This document shows positions 7,683 through 16,478 of a stretch of DNA of 64,000 nucleotides, piece by piece. Position 1 is the stretch's first letter, and each line of letters starts with the position of its first letter. The translations under genes and the position numbers were made by a program. This stretch comes from Sphingobacterium arenae (lineage in GTDB: Bacteria; Bacteroidota; Bacteroidia; Sphingobacteriales; Sphingobacteriaceae): assembly GCF_014692505.1 (NCBI RefSeq), contig NZ_JACNYK010000001.1:877922-941921 (forward strand). The letters are read 5' to 3'. The notes beneath the pieces are model-generated. The model made no database searches and was not told where the DNA came from. It saw only the letters and a program-made list of their open reading frames with translations.

Positions 7683-9137
7683 ATGAAAACGATATGGATT
7701 GGTTTAATAGCGCTTTTGTGTGCGGCTTGTGCCTCGACCTCTTTGCAGGAAAGATTAGATAGCAACTTACTGCAATATGACGAAGTGGGAGCTGCTGTAA
7801 TGCCAGATAGTATTGCAGCAATTCAGTCACCTTTTTTCGAATACGGCTTCAAACGTCCCACCTTTCCGGAACGTATCGATTCGCTGTCTCCTAGCGAGGA
7901 CGTTATTCAGGAAGGTATCGATCAATTGGCATCCGCAGGAGGTGGAACATTGGTATTGACCGAAGGCGACTATCTGTCAGGGAGAATAGAATTAAAATCG
8001 AATATCAACCTACATTTACAAGAGGGAGCGGTGATCACGTTCAAAAGTGAGATTGCCGATTTCTTGCCGGTGGTATATACACGAAATGAGGGAATAGAGT
8101 TATACTCGTTAGGGGCATGTATCTATGCGAACGACGCTGTGAATATTGCCATTACTGGCAAGGGGAAATTGGTAGGTCCAGGGGAGGGATCCATACGCGA
8201 GCAGACGATGACGCACGACGTAATCGAAAATATCGTGCGCAGCGACACACCGATAGAAGAGCGTATATACGATGGTAAAACGACAGAATTTATTTTTCCG
8301 CCAGCGATGATTGCGCCGATCAACTGTAAACAAGTTTTTATTGAAGGGCTTACTTTAGAGCGCTCTGCTTTTTGGAATGTCGTGCCGACATTTTGCGAGG
8401 ATGTGATTATCCGGGGAGTACAGGTGCATTCTAAGGGTATTCCCCGTGGTGATGGGATAGATATTGAATCGTCCAAAAATGTACTAGTCGAGTATTGTAG
8501 TCTGTATACGGGCGACGACTGTATCGCCATAAAAGCAGGTAGGGGATATGACGGGCTTCGTGCAGCCAAGCCTTCAGAAAATATTGTGGTACGTTACTGC
8601 TTAGCCGGCGAAGGGCATGGTGGTATCACTTTGGGCAGTGAAACAGCGGGTATGATTAAAAATTTATACGTCCACGACTGTGCCTTTGATGGAACGGATG
8701 TGGGGATACGCTTTAAAACACGCCGTCCACGCGGTGGTGGCGGGCAAAATATAGCCTTCGAAAATATCCGGATGAATACGGGGAAATCTGCGTTACGCTG
8801 GGATATGTTGGGAAGTTCGCAACACGTAGGTGCGCAGGCCAGCCGTGACTTCACAGTGGAAGTCAATGCCCTGACACCGAGATTTTCGGATGTAACCATT
8901 AATAACGTGCTCATCGAATCAGCTCGGGAGTGTATTCATGTAGAAGGAATTCCCGAATCGAGGTTGGAAAATGTGATGATTTCTAACATGCACGCTACAG
9001 GAAAACGCTATTTGGCGATCAAGGATGCGAAAAATTTTGTGATAAAAGACAGTGAGATACATTGTGACGACTGTGGGGTGGACAGTGTGCATGTCACGGG
9101 GTTAGTGCAGGAGAATGTAACGACGACTACTCCGTAA
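7683..9137 (+). CDS. GH28 polygalacturonase-type pectinase, probable lipoprotein
   Basis: A 484-residue right-handed beta-helix glycosidase of family GH28. All catalytic landmarks are present: D258 in GDGIDI, D278/D279 in TGDDCIAIK, H312 in GEGHGG, and R343-x-K345 in GIRFKTRRPR. Members hydrolyse alpha-1,4-galacturonic acid linkages in homogalacturonan or rhamnogalacturonan backbones. The start is set at ATG 7683 because it gives a signal sequence with a cysteine near residue 16; an in-frame upstream ATG at 7536 lies inside the preceding gene and lacks a leader. The -3 lipobox residue is Cys rather than Leu, so lipidation is likely but not certain. It is the last enzyme gene before the regulator. 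Confidence 0.92.
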   Translation: MKTIWIGLIALLCAACASTSLQERLDSNLLQYDEVGAAVMPDSIAAIQSPFFEYGFKRPTFPERIDSLSPSEDVIQEGIDQLASAGGGTLVLTEGDYLSGRIELKSNINLHLQEGAVITFKSEIADFLPVVYTRNEGIELYSLGACIYANDAVNIAITGKGKLVGPGEGSIREQTMTHDVIENIVRSDTPIEERIYDGKTTEFIFPPAMIAPINCKQVFIEGLTLERSAFWNVVPTFCEDVIIRGVQVHSKGIPRGDGIDIESSKNVLVEYCSLYTGDDCIAIKAGRGYDGLRAAKPSENIVVRYCLAGEGHGGITLGSETAGMIKNLYVHDCAFDGTDVGIRFKTRRPRGGGGQNIAFENIRMNTGKSALRWDMLGSSQHVGAQASRDFTVEVNALTPRFSDVTINNVLIESARECIHVEGIPESRLENVMISNMHATGKRYLAIKDAKNFVIKDSEIHCDDCGVDSVHVTGLVQENVTTTTP

Positions 9138-9279
9138 CCTGTTTGATTGCAGGGGATTCCCGCGGATTATTTGAGGTGCTTTACATAAAAATATTTTTTC
9201 GTTTATTTGTTTTTTTCTTTGTTTATTGCGTTTTATTTTCGATATTTAACATTAGTAAACTTTACCTTGTTAAATAATT
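9138..9279 (+). promoter_or_regulatory. AT-rich leader of the DeoR gene with spaced GTTTATT repeats
   Basis: This 142-bp gap separates the GH28 gene from the DeoR gene. It is strongly AT-rich in its second half. GTTTATT occurs at 9201 and again at 9221, exactly 20 bp apart (about two helical turns), followed by a similar GTTTTATT at 9229-9236. Such spacing would suit a dimeric regulator binding one DNA face, possibly DeoR autoregulation. No clear Bacteroidota -33/-7 promoter was found. Confidence 0.3.
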
Positions 9280-10047
9280 ATGCTGCCAATACAACGAAGG
9301 GAGAAAATATTAGGCTTGCTGAAAGAAGATGGTGCAGCCAAAGTGATAGACTTAGCGAATCTTTTTAAGGTCACTGAAGCAACCATTCGTCAAGATCTGG
9401 AGAAACTGGAAAAGGAAGGTCTTATTTCGCGAGATCATGGAGGTGCCTATCTCCGTAACATAGAAGATCAGGTTCGAAATTTTTCGCTTTCACATCAAAA
9501 CGAAAATATAAACAAAAAAGAGCAAATCGCCGTAAAATGTGTCGAACTGATTGAGAACGGCGATACGATCATTCTCGATTCGGGCTCCACCACCACCGAG
9601 ATTGCTCGTAAAATAAAAGGTCTGAAGAACCTGACCGTGATTACCAATGCGTTGAATATCGCCCTGATGCTGGGTGCAGAACCGGGCATAGAGGTGATCA
9701 TGACCGGAGGAGAGTTTAAGCCGCCTACCTTGTCACTTACCGGGCAAAAAGCAGCTGATTTTTTTAAGGGCATTAATGTGCAGAAGCTTTTTTTGGCCAC
9801 GGCAGGTGTATCCTTGAAGGCCGGACTGACTTATCCTAGTATCAGCGATATCGTCGTTAAAAAGGCAATGGTCGAGGCCGCAGAGCTGACCTATCTGGTG
9901 GCAGATTCCACGAAGTTGGGGAAAACATCGTTCGCCAGTTTGGGTGCCATGTCGCTTATTGATTATTTGGTTACGGATGCAGGTATACAGGAGACACATA
10001 AAAAGATGTTTAAGGATCATGAAATTGAGATTATCATAGCGAATTGA
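9280..10047 (+). CDS. DeoR/GlpR-family transcriptional regulator
   Basis: A 255-residue protein of standard DeoR length. An N-terminal winged helix (residues about 5-55) contains the recognition-helix signature TEATIRQDLEKLEKEG. The C-terminal DeoRC sensor domain carries DSGSTTTEIARK, a phosphosugar-binding motif shared with ribose-5-phosphate isomerase-like folds. DeoR proteins usually repress catabolic operons until a phosphorylated intermediate accumulates. Its position directly upstream of the apiose genes suggests that it controls 10098 onward, the upstream cassette, or both; a phosphorylated apulose or acid-sugar intermediate is a reasonable inducer guess. Confidence 0.9.
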   Translation: MLPIQRREKILGLLKEDGAAKVIDLANLFKVTEATIRQDLEKLEKEGLISRDHGGAYLRNIEDQVRNFSLSHQNENINKKEQIAVKCVELIENGDTIILDSGSTTTEIARKIKGLKNLTVITNALNIALMLGAEPGIEVIMTGGEFKPPTLSLTGQKAADFFKGINVQKLFLATAGVSLKAGLTYPSISDIVVKKAMVEAAELTYLVADSTKLGKTSFASLGAMSLIDYLVTDAGIQETHKKMFKDHEIEIIIAN

Positions 10048-10097
10048 GGGGCGCTGGGATAAAAAGTTAAATATAAATCACATAGAGAGAGAAACAA

Positions 10098-11510
10098 ATG
10101 AATACAGGAGTGCTAGGTGTAATTTTTGGAAACAGGGATTTTTTTCCAGACCATTTGGTAGGAACTGCGCGCAACGAGGTGATGCGGTCCTTGGATACGG
10201 CAGGGTTGAGCTATAAGATGTTGCAGGAATCCGATACGGAAATGGGAGGGGTGAAGACCTTTGCAGACGCTCAGAAATGTGCGAACCTTTTTAAGGCGAG
10301 CCGGGAAGAGATTATGGGAATCTTAGTGGTGCTGCCCAACTTTGGAGATGAAAGGGGGATTGCGGAGGCGATCAGTCTATCAGGGTTAGATGTGCCCGTG
10401 CTCGTGCAGGCTTATCCAGACGATCTAGATAAACTGGATGTCGCTCGTCGACGTGACGCTTGGTGTGGCAAGATCTCTGTCTGTAATAATTTATACCAAT
10501 ACGGCATTAAATATAGTCTCACAGATCAGCACGTTATCCGCCCAGATGACGAGGGGTTTGTGCAGGAGCTGAAAGATTTTGCGGCTGTTTGTCGGGTGGT
10601 TCGCGGATTGAAAGGTATGCGGATCGGTGCGATCGGTGCCAGACCGGGTGGTTTTAATACGGTACGATACAGTGAAAAAATACTGCAAAGAAATGGCATT
10701 ACGGTTGTAACTGCTGACCTTTCTGAAATTTTGGGACGTGCTAATCGTATCAAAGACGGAGATACGAAGGTGAAAGAACATATAGAAACCATCACCAATT
10801 ACGCGAAACGGGGACTGACCCCAGATGAGTCGCTGGTGCAAATGGCGAAGCTGGATATTGTACTCAAAGAGTTTGTAGAAGAACATGCGTTAGATGCTAC
10901 GGCCTTGCAGTGCTGGACATCGTTACAGCAAAATTATGGCTGTAACGTATGTACCTCCATGAGTATGATGAGTGAGAATATGTTGCCGAGTGCTTGCGAG
11001 GTGGATGTAACGGGTACATTGACGATGTATGCTATGCAGTTGGCATCCGGCACGCCAAGTGCTTTGGTAGATTGGAATAATAACTACGCCGACGATCCCA
11101 ATAAAACGGTTTTGTTCCACTGTGGGAACTGGGCAAAGGCATTCCTGCCGGAAATTGAAATTAGTAATGCACCAATTCTGGGCTCATCCTTGGGCGTAGA
11201 AAATACATGGGGAGCGCTGGATGGAAGGACACCGGCATCGCCATTGACCTACGGCCGGATCAGTACAGATGATGTGCAAGGTAAAATAAAAGTATACCTA
11301 GGCGAAGGAGAACTCACAGACGACGAATTGAATACGTTTGGCAACCGGGCGGTTGCGCAAATTCCCGATCTGCAGGGGCTTATGCAATATGTCTGTCGAA
11401 ATGGTTTTGAGCATCATGTGGTCATGAATGCATCTAAGACTGGCAAGATACTCGAAGAGGCATTAGGTAACTACTTCTCTTGGGAGGTATATAATCATGA
11501 TAACAAGTAA
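10098..11510 (+). CDS. L-fucose/L-arabinose isomerase-family protein, probable D-apiose isomerase
   Basis: A 470-residue protein of the FucI/AraA-like ketol-isomerase superfamily, with MRIGAIGARPGGFNT at about residues 174-188 and a C-terminal substrate domain. Immediate neighbours are a split transketolase, an Rbs-type ABC importer and a glycerol-kinase-like FGGY kinase. This set matches the published non-oxidative D-apiose pathway (Carter et al. 2018, Gerlt group), in which a FucI-like enzyme converts D-apiose to D-apulose. The assignment rests on gene context; by sequence alone it is only a FucI-like isomerase. An alternative would be an isomerase for another rare aldose. Its stop codon overlaps the start of the transketolase gene by 1 bp. 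Confidence 0.72.
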   Translation: MNTGVLGVIFGNRDFFPDHLVGTARNEVMRSLDTAGLSYKMLQESDTEMGGVKTFADAQKCANLFKASREEIMGILVVLPNFGDERGIAEAISLSGLDVPVLVQAYPDDLDKLDVARRRDAWCGKISVCNNLYQYGIKYSLTDQHVIRPDDEGFVQELKDFAAVCRVVRGLKGMRIGAIGARPGGFNTVRYSEKILQRNGITVVTADLSEILGRANRIKDGDTKVKEHIETITNYAKRGLTPDESLVQMAKLDIVLKEFVEEHALDATALQCWTSLQQNYGCNVCTSMSMMSENMLPSACEVDVTGTLTMYAMQLASGTPSALVDWNNNYADDPNKTVLFHCGNWAKAFLPEIEISNAPILGSSLGVENTWGALDGRTPASPLTYGRISTDDVQGKIKVYLGEGELTDDELNTFGNRAVAQIPDLQGLMQYVCRNGFEHHVVMNASKTGKILEEALGNYFSWEVYNHDNK

Positions 11511-12331
11511 TGAAAGAATCGTTAGCAAAAAAATCTATTGAATACCGTAAACGTATCTTAAAATACATTTACAAAGCAAAAGCGGGGCATACGGGAGGGA
11601 GCTTATCTTGCGTAGACGTGTTGAACGTGCTGTACAATAGGATTATGAATGTAGGACCCTCCAATTTCGATAGTCCGGATAGGGACCGTTACGTCCAGAG
11701 TAAAGGGCATTGCGTAGAAGCTTTGTTTGTCGTATTAGCCGACCAAGGGTTTTTCCCGGAATCGGAGCTGGAAACGCTGTGCCAATATAATTCTCATTTT
11801 ATTGGGCACCCCACACGGAAGGTGCCTGGTGTGGAGCAAAATACCGGAGCCTTAGGGCATGGTCTTTCGCTAAGTGTAGGAATGGCTATCGCGGCTAAGC
11901 TGGATAAGAAAGATTATCAGGTATTTACTTTAATGGGTGACGGTGAATTAGCGGAAGGTTCCAACTGGGAAGCTGCGTTGACAGCTTCACACTATAAACT
12001 AGATAATCTTTGTGCCATTGTGGACTATAACCGCCTGCAGATTTCGGCACCGACCCGGGATGTGTGCAATACGGATCCGGTGGCGGACAAGTTTAGAAGT
12101 TTTGGTTGGGAGGTTGTGGAGGTTGACGGGCATGATTTGGATGCGCTGGAAGCTACATTTCGCAAGCTTCCATTTGCGGCGGGGAAACCCTCTTTGGTGA
12201 TTGCGCATACCGTGAAGGGCAAGGGGATCAGTTATATGGAGAATGTGCTGAAATGGCATCATGGGGTGCCAAGTGAAGATCAGTATGAACAGGCACAAAA
12301 AGAATTGGATAGCGCCCTTTTAGCGCTTTAA
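11510..12331 (+). CDS. aptA: Transketolase N-terminal subunit, probable apulose-4-phosphate transketolase A
   Basis: A 273-residue protein equal to the N-terminal, thiamine-diphosphate-binding half of transketolase. It shows GHTGGSLSCVDVLNVLY and RDRYVQSKGHCVEALF near the N-terminus, and the ThDP/Mg motif MGDGELAEGSNWEAAL followed by DYNRLQ. Split transketolases occur in several catabolic operons. Beside a FucI-like isomerase, an FGGY kinase and an Rbs-type importer, the best match is apulose-4-phosphate transketolase, which transfers a two-carbon unit from D-apulose 4-phosphate to glyceraldehyde 3-phosphate, giving dihydroxyacetone phosphate and xylulose 5-phosphate. Substrate specificity is inferred from context. 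Confidence 0.78.
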   Translation: MKESLAKKSIEYRKRILKYIYKAKAGHTGGSLSCVDVLNVLYNRIMNVGPSNFDSPDRDRYVQSKGHCVEALFVVLADQGFFPESELETLCQYNSHFIGHPTRKVPGVEQNTGALGHGLSLSVGMAIAAKLDKKDYQVFTLMGDGELAEGSNWEAALTASHYKLDNLCAIVDYNRLQISAPTRDVCNTDPVADKFRSFGWEVVEVDGHDLDALEATFRKLPFAAGKPSLVIAHTVKGKGISYMENVLKWHHGVPSEDQYEQAQKELDSALLAL

Positions 12332-12368
12332 TATAGAACAGGCTTTGGATATGGATAGAGAGATAAAC

Positions 12369-13313
12369 ATGGGAAAGGCAAATTTAGAGGTTTTTTCAGA
12401 AACCTTGCAGCATATTGCCGAGAGCAACCGCGATCTATTAGTGGTTACGAGCGATTCCAGAGGATCAGGTAAATTGGTGCCTTTTGCACAACGTTTTCCA
12501 GATCAGCTGGTCGAGGTAGGCATTGCAGAACAGAATTTGGTTGGTATATCAGCAGGCTTAGCCTCCGCGGGGAAACAGGTATTTGCCGTTTCGCCGGCTT
12601 GTTTTCTGACTGCGAGATCGCTGGAACAGATAAAAAATGATGTGACCTATTCGGACAACGCGGTGACCGTGGTCGGGATCAGTGCAGGAGTGAGTTACGG
12701 AGCGTTGGGCTCAACACATCACAGTTTGCACGACTATGCCGTATTACGGGCTATTCACAATATCATTGTTTGTGCGCCGGCGGATAATTTTGAAACGGAG
12801 GAAGCTGTTCGACAGGCGGCTGCATTAAACCAGCCGGTGTACCTGCGGTTTGGCAAACGCCCGATGCCCTTACTGCGTAAGGACGTACCTTTTGTGTTAG
12901 GAAAGGGACGCGTCCTGCAAGAAGGTAAAGATCTGGCTATTGTTGCGACGGGCGAAATGGTACACCCCGCGTTGGAAGCGGCTGCTTTGCTGAACGAATC
13001 CGCAGATATAGAGGTGACGGTGATTAGCATGCATACCGTAAAACCCTTGGATACGGAATTGTTAATACAAGTGGCTGCTACAGGTATGCCGATATTGACG
13101 GTGGAAGAGCATAGTGTGTATGGCGGTATGGGAGAAGCTTGTGCTTCATTCCTGTTGCAAGAAGGCTTCCATAACCGTTTCCAGGTGATGGGTATTCCGG
13201 ATGAATACACCGTAACCGGCTCCCAGCAAGAAATATTTGATCATTATGGTCTGAACGGCCAGGGAATAATGGAAGTTGCCCAACAGCTATTGGGTGTTTC
13301 CCAAGAAAAGTAA
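12369..13313 (+). CDS. aptB: Transketolase C-terminal subunit, probable apulose-4-phosphate transketolase B
   Basis: The C-terminal half of transketolase (pyrimidine-binding and C-terminal domains), 314 residues from the start chosen here. Seen: VEVGIAEQNLVGISAGLAS, containing the conserved Glu that activates ThDP, and the C-terminal domain with VEEHSVYGGMGEA. ATG 12369 is preferred over an in-frame ATG at 12345 because family members begin near this point and a purine-rich stretch precedes it. It should form a complex with the upstream subunit. The gap to subunit A is 37 bp. Confidence 0.78.
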   Translation: MGKANLEVFSETLQHIAESNRDLLVVTSDSRGSGKLVPFAQRFPDQLVEVGIAEQNLVGISAGLASAGKQVFAVSPACFLTARSLEQIKNDVTYSDNAVTVVGISAGVSYGALGSTHHSLHDYAVLRAIHNIIVCAPADNFETEEAVRQAAALNQPVYLRFGKRPMPLLRKDVPFVLGKGRVLQEGKDLAIVATGEMVHPALEAAALLNESADIEVTVISMHTVKPLDTELLIQVAATGMPILTVEEHSVYGGMGEACASFLLQEGFHNRFQVMGIPDEYTVTGSQQEIFDHYGLNGQGIMEVAQQLLGVSQEK

Positions 13314-13364
13314 TAGGGTGTATCCCACCCCTAATTATAAACAGATAAATAAACCGATTTTATT

Positions 13365-14312
13365 ATGCGTATCGTAAACAGGTGTCTATGGATGGGAATA
13401 CTGTTATCGTTATTGATCGCTTGTGGTCGCGGGGAAGCAGACAAAACGCAACAGAAACAGATCGCTATTATTGTTTCCACGCTAAACAATCCCTGGTTTG
13501 TATTCTTGGCCGAAACGGCCAGGGAGGAGGCGGAAAGCCGAGGCTATGTGGCCCGGATTTTCGACTCGCAGAACAACACGTCGCTCGAGTCAGATCATTT
13601 TGAAAATGCCGTCGCATTGGGTTATGATGCGATTCTGTTGAATGCAACGGATTCGGATGGCTCTGTGGCGAATGCTCGAAAGGCGATAGAGGCGGGTATT
13701 CCCGTTTTCTGTATGGACAGAGAGCTAAACAACCCGAATGCGGCCACCTCACAGATCGTATCAGATAGTTATTCGGGCTGTGTGGAATTGGGCGGGCTCT
13801 TTGTTCGGTCGCTTGGACAAAAAGGTAAATATGTGGAGCTGCTTGGTTTAGTAGGCGACAATAACACGTGGAACCGGTCGAAAGGATTCCATTATGTAGT
13901 CGATCATTTTCCGGAAATCAAGATGGTGGCGCAGCAAAGTGCGGATTTTGACCGAAATAAAGCGATGGAGGTACTGGAGTCTATTTTGCAGGCACATCCC
14001 GATATAGATGCTGTGTTCTGCGGTAACGACGCGATGGCTATGGGCGCTTATCAAGCGTTGGTGGCGGCGGGTAAAGATAAAAAGATCCAAGTGTTTGGAT
14101 TTGATGGTTCGGAAGATGCGGTGAGCTCTATCCAATCTGATGGTCTCGCCGCTACCGTGATGCAATTTCCTCAAAAAATTGCAGAAACGGCCGTTGCTTT
14201 CTCGGGAGAATATTTTGAAGGAAAAACCAGTTTCCCCCAAAAAACACTAGTCGATGTCGAATTGGTGACACCTGCAAACGTAAGTATATATTCGAGCTAT
14301 GGTAAAGAATGA
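13365..14312 (+). CDS. Sugar ABC importer substrate-binding lipoprotein (RbsB type)
   Basis: A 315-residue periplasmic-binding protein of the ribose/galactose type I class. The leader ends in lipobox LLIAC (Cys20), so the mature protein is a lipoprotein, unlike the soluble RbsB of Gram-negatives. Typical features follow: STLNNPWFVFLAETAREEA, the hinge-region GYDAILLNATD, and FCGNDAMAMGAYQAL. Solute-binding proteins of this class with D-apiose specificity were what led to the described apiose pathways. It overlaps the DUF2291 gene by 14 bp. Ligand: D-apiose by context. Confidence 0.85.
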   Translation: MRIVNRCLWMGILLSLLIACGRGEADKTQQKQIAIIVSTLNNPWFVFLAETAREEAESRGYVARIFDSQNNTSLESDHFENAVALGYDAILLNATDSDGSVANARKAIEAGIPVFCMDRELNNPNAATSQIVSDSYSGCVELGGLFVRSLGQKGKYVELLGLVGDNNTWNRSKGFHYVVDHFPEIKMVAQQSADFDRNKAMEVLESILQAHPDIDAVFCGNDAMAMGAYQALVAAGKDKKIQVFGFDGSEDAVSSIQSDGLAATVMQFPQKIAETAVAFSGEYFEGKTSFPQKTLVDVELVTPANVSIYSSYGKE

Positions 14313-14955
14313 TAAAAACATACCGTCTAAAAAACGTAGGGCGCTTAAATATGGACTGATTGGATTAATAGCTGTTTTTTTAATCTATCATTCTTTTGAT
14401 GTCGTGTCCTTGGATTCGCGTAAGAAGGGTGGCGATGAGGAGGACGTTACTCAATTAGCAGATGCATACTTCCTGCAAAGTTTGCCGAAGGTATTGGCAG
14501 ATGCGCCCGAACCTTGCACCTTGCTGGCAGCGTTATCGCAAAAAGATCAAGATTGGGCAAGCTACGGAAAGCAGACGAACATCGGGAACCGCTATTACTT
14601 TCTCATCCGGGGCGAAGGTAATATACAGGAAATAAAAGACAGCTATGTGCGGGTGGCTTTTGGTGAGGGTGAACAAGCTTGTTCTTTGCGCATCGCAACC
14701 GTATACATTTTCGGAAACGAAATTCGCGATGCCTCGGGTAAACTGGCGTTAGCGGATGTGGGTGAATTGACAAAGTTTAATGCGATCTCCGAAAAGCTCA
14801 ATAAAAGGGTTCGGGAGGAAATTATACCCGAATTTCTGGAAAAGGTACAAGTAGGTCAAAAAATACAAATAACAGGCGCCTTTGCCTTGAATCGCCGTCT
14901 CGGTGTCACCGATGATTTTGAAGTTATGCCTGTACAGTTGCAAATCGTGGATTAA
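14299..14955 (+). CDS. DUF2291 family single-pass membrane protein linked to sugar ABC importers
   Basis: A 218-residue protein with one N-terminal membrane segment (about residues 15-35: LKYGLIGLIAVFLIYHSFDV) and a periplasmic remainder. DUF2291 proteins are found almost always inside operons for Rbs-like importers and have no established biochemical function. Here it sits between the binding-protein and ATPase genes and overlaps the former, which suggests a part in the importer, for example as a lipoprotein or periplasmic accessory. The pattern GEGNIQEIKDSYVRVAFGEG lies in the conserved core as I recognise it. Confidence 0.7.
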   Translation: MVKNDKNIPSKKRRALKYGLIGLIAVFLIYHSFDVVSLDSRKKGGDEEDVTQLADAYFLQSLPKVLADAPEPCTLLAALSQKDQDWASYGKQTNIGNRYYFLIRGEGNIQEIKDSYVRVAFGEGEQACSLRIATVYIFGNEIRDASGKLALADVGELTKFNAISEKLNKRVREEIIPEFLEKVQVGQKIQITGAFALNRRLGVTDDFEVMPVQLQIVD

Positions 14956-14965
14956 GAAAAGAATC

Positions 14966-16468
14966 GTGGTCTCATTAAGAAATATAACAAAACAATTTAA
15001 CGGTGTATATGCCCTTCGGGATGTAAACATCGAGTTTCCGGCAGCCAAGGTCATCGCTTTAGTTGGCGAGAACGGCGCTGGTAAATCGACCTTGATGAAT
15101 ATATTGAGCGGCGTGTATCCCGATTACGAAGGAGAATTGCTGTATAAGGGAGAAGTGGTGCAGTTTCAAGGTCCGCGCGACGCGCAAGACCGCGGCATTA
15201 CGATTATCCATCAGGAGCTCAATTTGATTCCGTATCTCAGTGTGGTCGAGAATATTTTTTTAGGTAGAGAACGGATGACTGCTTGGGGCGCTTTGGATAC
15301 ACCGAAGATGAAGAGCGTAGCTAAAGAACTGCTTTCGCGCCTGAAATTGGAACTTGATCTGGACGTACCTGTGTCGCAATTGAAGGTGGGCGAATGTCAA
15401 TTGATCGAAATTGCGAAAGCGTTGTTGGTAGAGAGTGAGGTGGTGATTATGGATGAGCCTACGTCGGCCATCAGTGAATCGGAGGTATGCGCGTTGTATG
15501 ATATTATTGCCGACCTGAAAGCGTCGGGAAAAACGGTCGTTTATATATCGCACAAAATGAAGGAATTGTTTACACTGGCTGACGAATATGTCGTGTTACG
15601 CGACGGCCAGGTCGTGAAACAAGGGCCGATGGCTGAGGTGGATGAACAGCAACTGGTTAATATGATGGTGGGCAGGGCACTGGCGGAGCGTGTAAAATGC
15701 CAAGATCGGGTTACCGATGCGACGGTCTTGCAGGTGGATAACCTATCGCTTCCACATCCCGTAAAGGAGGGGCTGTTGTTGGAGAACCTGTCTTTTGACC
15801 TCTGTAAAGGCGAAATATTGGGTGTTTTCGGTTTGATGGGCGCCGGAAGGACGGAGTTATTGGAAACATTATTTGGACTACGAGGAAAACCGAGCTCAGG
15901 TCGCTTTACTTTTGACGAGCAGGAGATATCTTTTTTTACATCACCTAACCAAGCGCTTCGATACGGGCTGGCATTGGTGCCTGAAGACCGAAAGGGCGAT
16001 GGATTGGTGTTAGGCATGAATGTACGCGCTAACTTATCGCTTTCGGTATTGTCGAGTCTAGAGAACTTAGGCGTGCTGGCGGATGTACAAGAAAAAGAAC
16101 TTTGTCAGCAGTATGTAGAGCGCCTGCGTATCAAAACGGCTACGGATCAGCAGTACGTGGGTAACCTGAGCGGTGGAAACCAACAGAAAGTTGTGTTAGC
16201 CAAATACTTGGCCACAAAGCCAAAAGTGTTGATGCTGGACGAGCCGACGCGGGGTATAGATGTCTATGCCAAACAAGAGATTTATGATTTGATACGGGAG
16301 CAGGCAGCCTTGGGCTTAGGCGTTATGGTGGTCTCCTCCGAATTACCGGAGTTATTTGCCATTGCCGATCGGATTCTGGTGATGTGCGATGGCCGTATCA
16401 CCAAACAATTTAAAACGGAAGAAGCTACCGAAGAAACGATATTACAGGCGGCATTGCCTGATCAATAA
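14966..16468 (+). CDS. Sugar ABC importer ATP-binding protein (RbsA type, double ATPase)
   Basis: A 500-residue duplicated ATPase, the length of RbsA. The first domain has Walker A GENGAGKSTL, Walker B VVIMDEPTSA and a switch His in VVYISHKM. The second domain has the degenerate GLMGAGRTELLETL expected for this class, the signature LSGGNQQKVVLAKYLA and Walker B VLMLDEPTRGIDV. The start is a GTG at 14966, giving MVSLRNITKQFNGVYAL, because it follows the DUF2291 stop by 10 bp after AAGAAAAG. An in-frame ATG at 14903 would add a non-family extension inside DUF2291. Confidence 0.92.
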   Translation: MVSLRNITKQFNGVYALRDVNIEFPAAKVIALVGENGAGKSTLMNILSGVYPDYEGELLYKGEVVQFQGPRDAQDRGITIIHQELNLIPYLSVVENIFLGRERMTAWGALDTPKMKSVAKELLSRLKLELDLDVPVSQLKVGECQLIEIAKALLVESEVVIMDEPTSAISESEVCALYDIIADLKASGKTVVYISHKMKELFTLADEYVVLRDGQVVKQGPMAEVDEQQLVNMMVGRALAERVKCQDRVTDATVLQVDNLSLPHPVKEGLLLENLSFDLCKGEILGVFGLMGAGRTELLETLFGLRGKPSSGRFTFDEQEISFFTSPNQALRYGLALVPEDRKGDGLVLGMNVRANLSLSVLSSLENLGVLADVQEKELCQQYVERLRIKTATDQQYVGNLSGGNQQKVVLAKYLATKPKVLMLDEPTRGIDVYAKQEIYDLIREQAALGLGVMVVSSELPELFAIADRILVMCDGRITKQFKTEEATEETILQAALPDQ

Positions 16469-16478
16469 AGTATGATAT

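Noticed and set aside
14903..14965. ATG 14903 as start of the ABC ATPase
   Set aside because: It lies inside the DUF2291 gene and adds about 21 residues with no family similarity; GTG 14966 gives the RbsA length and N-terminus.
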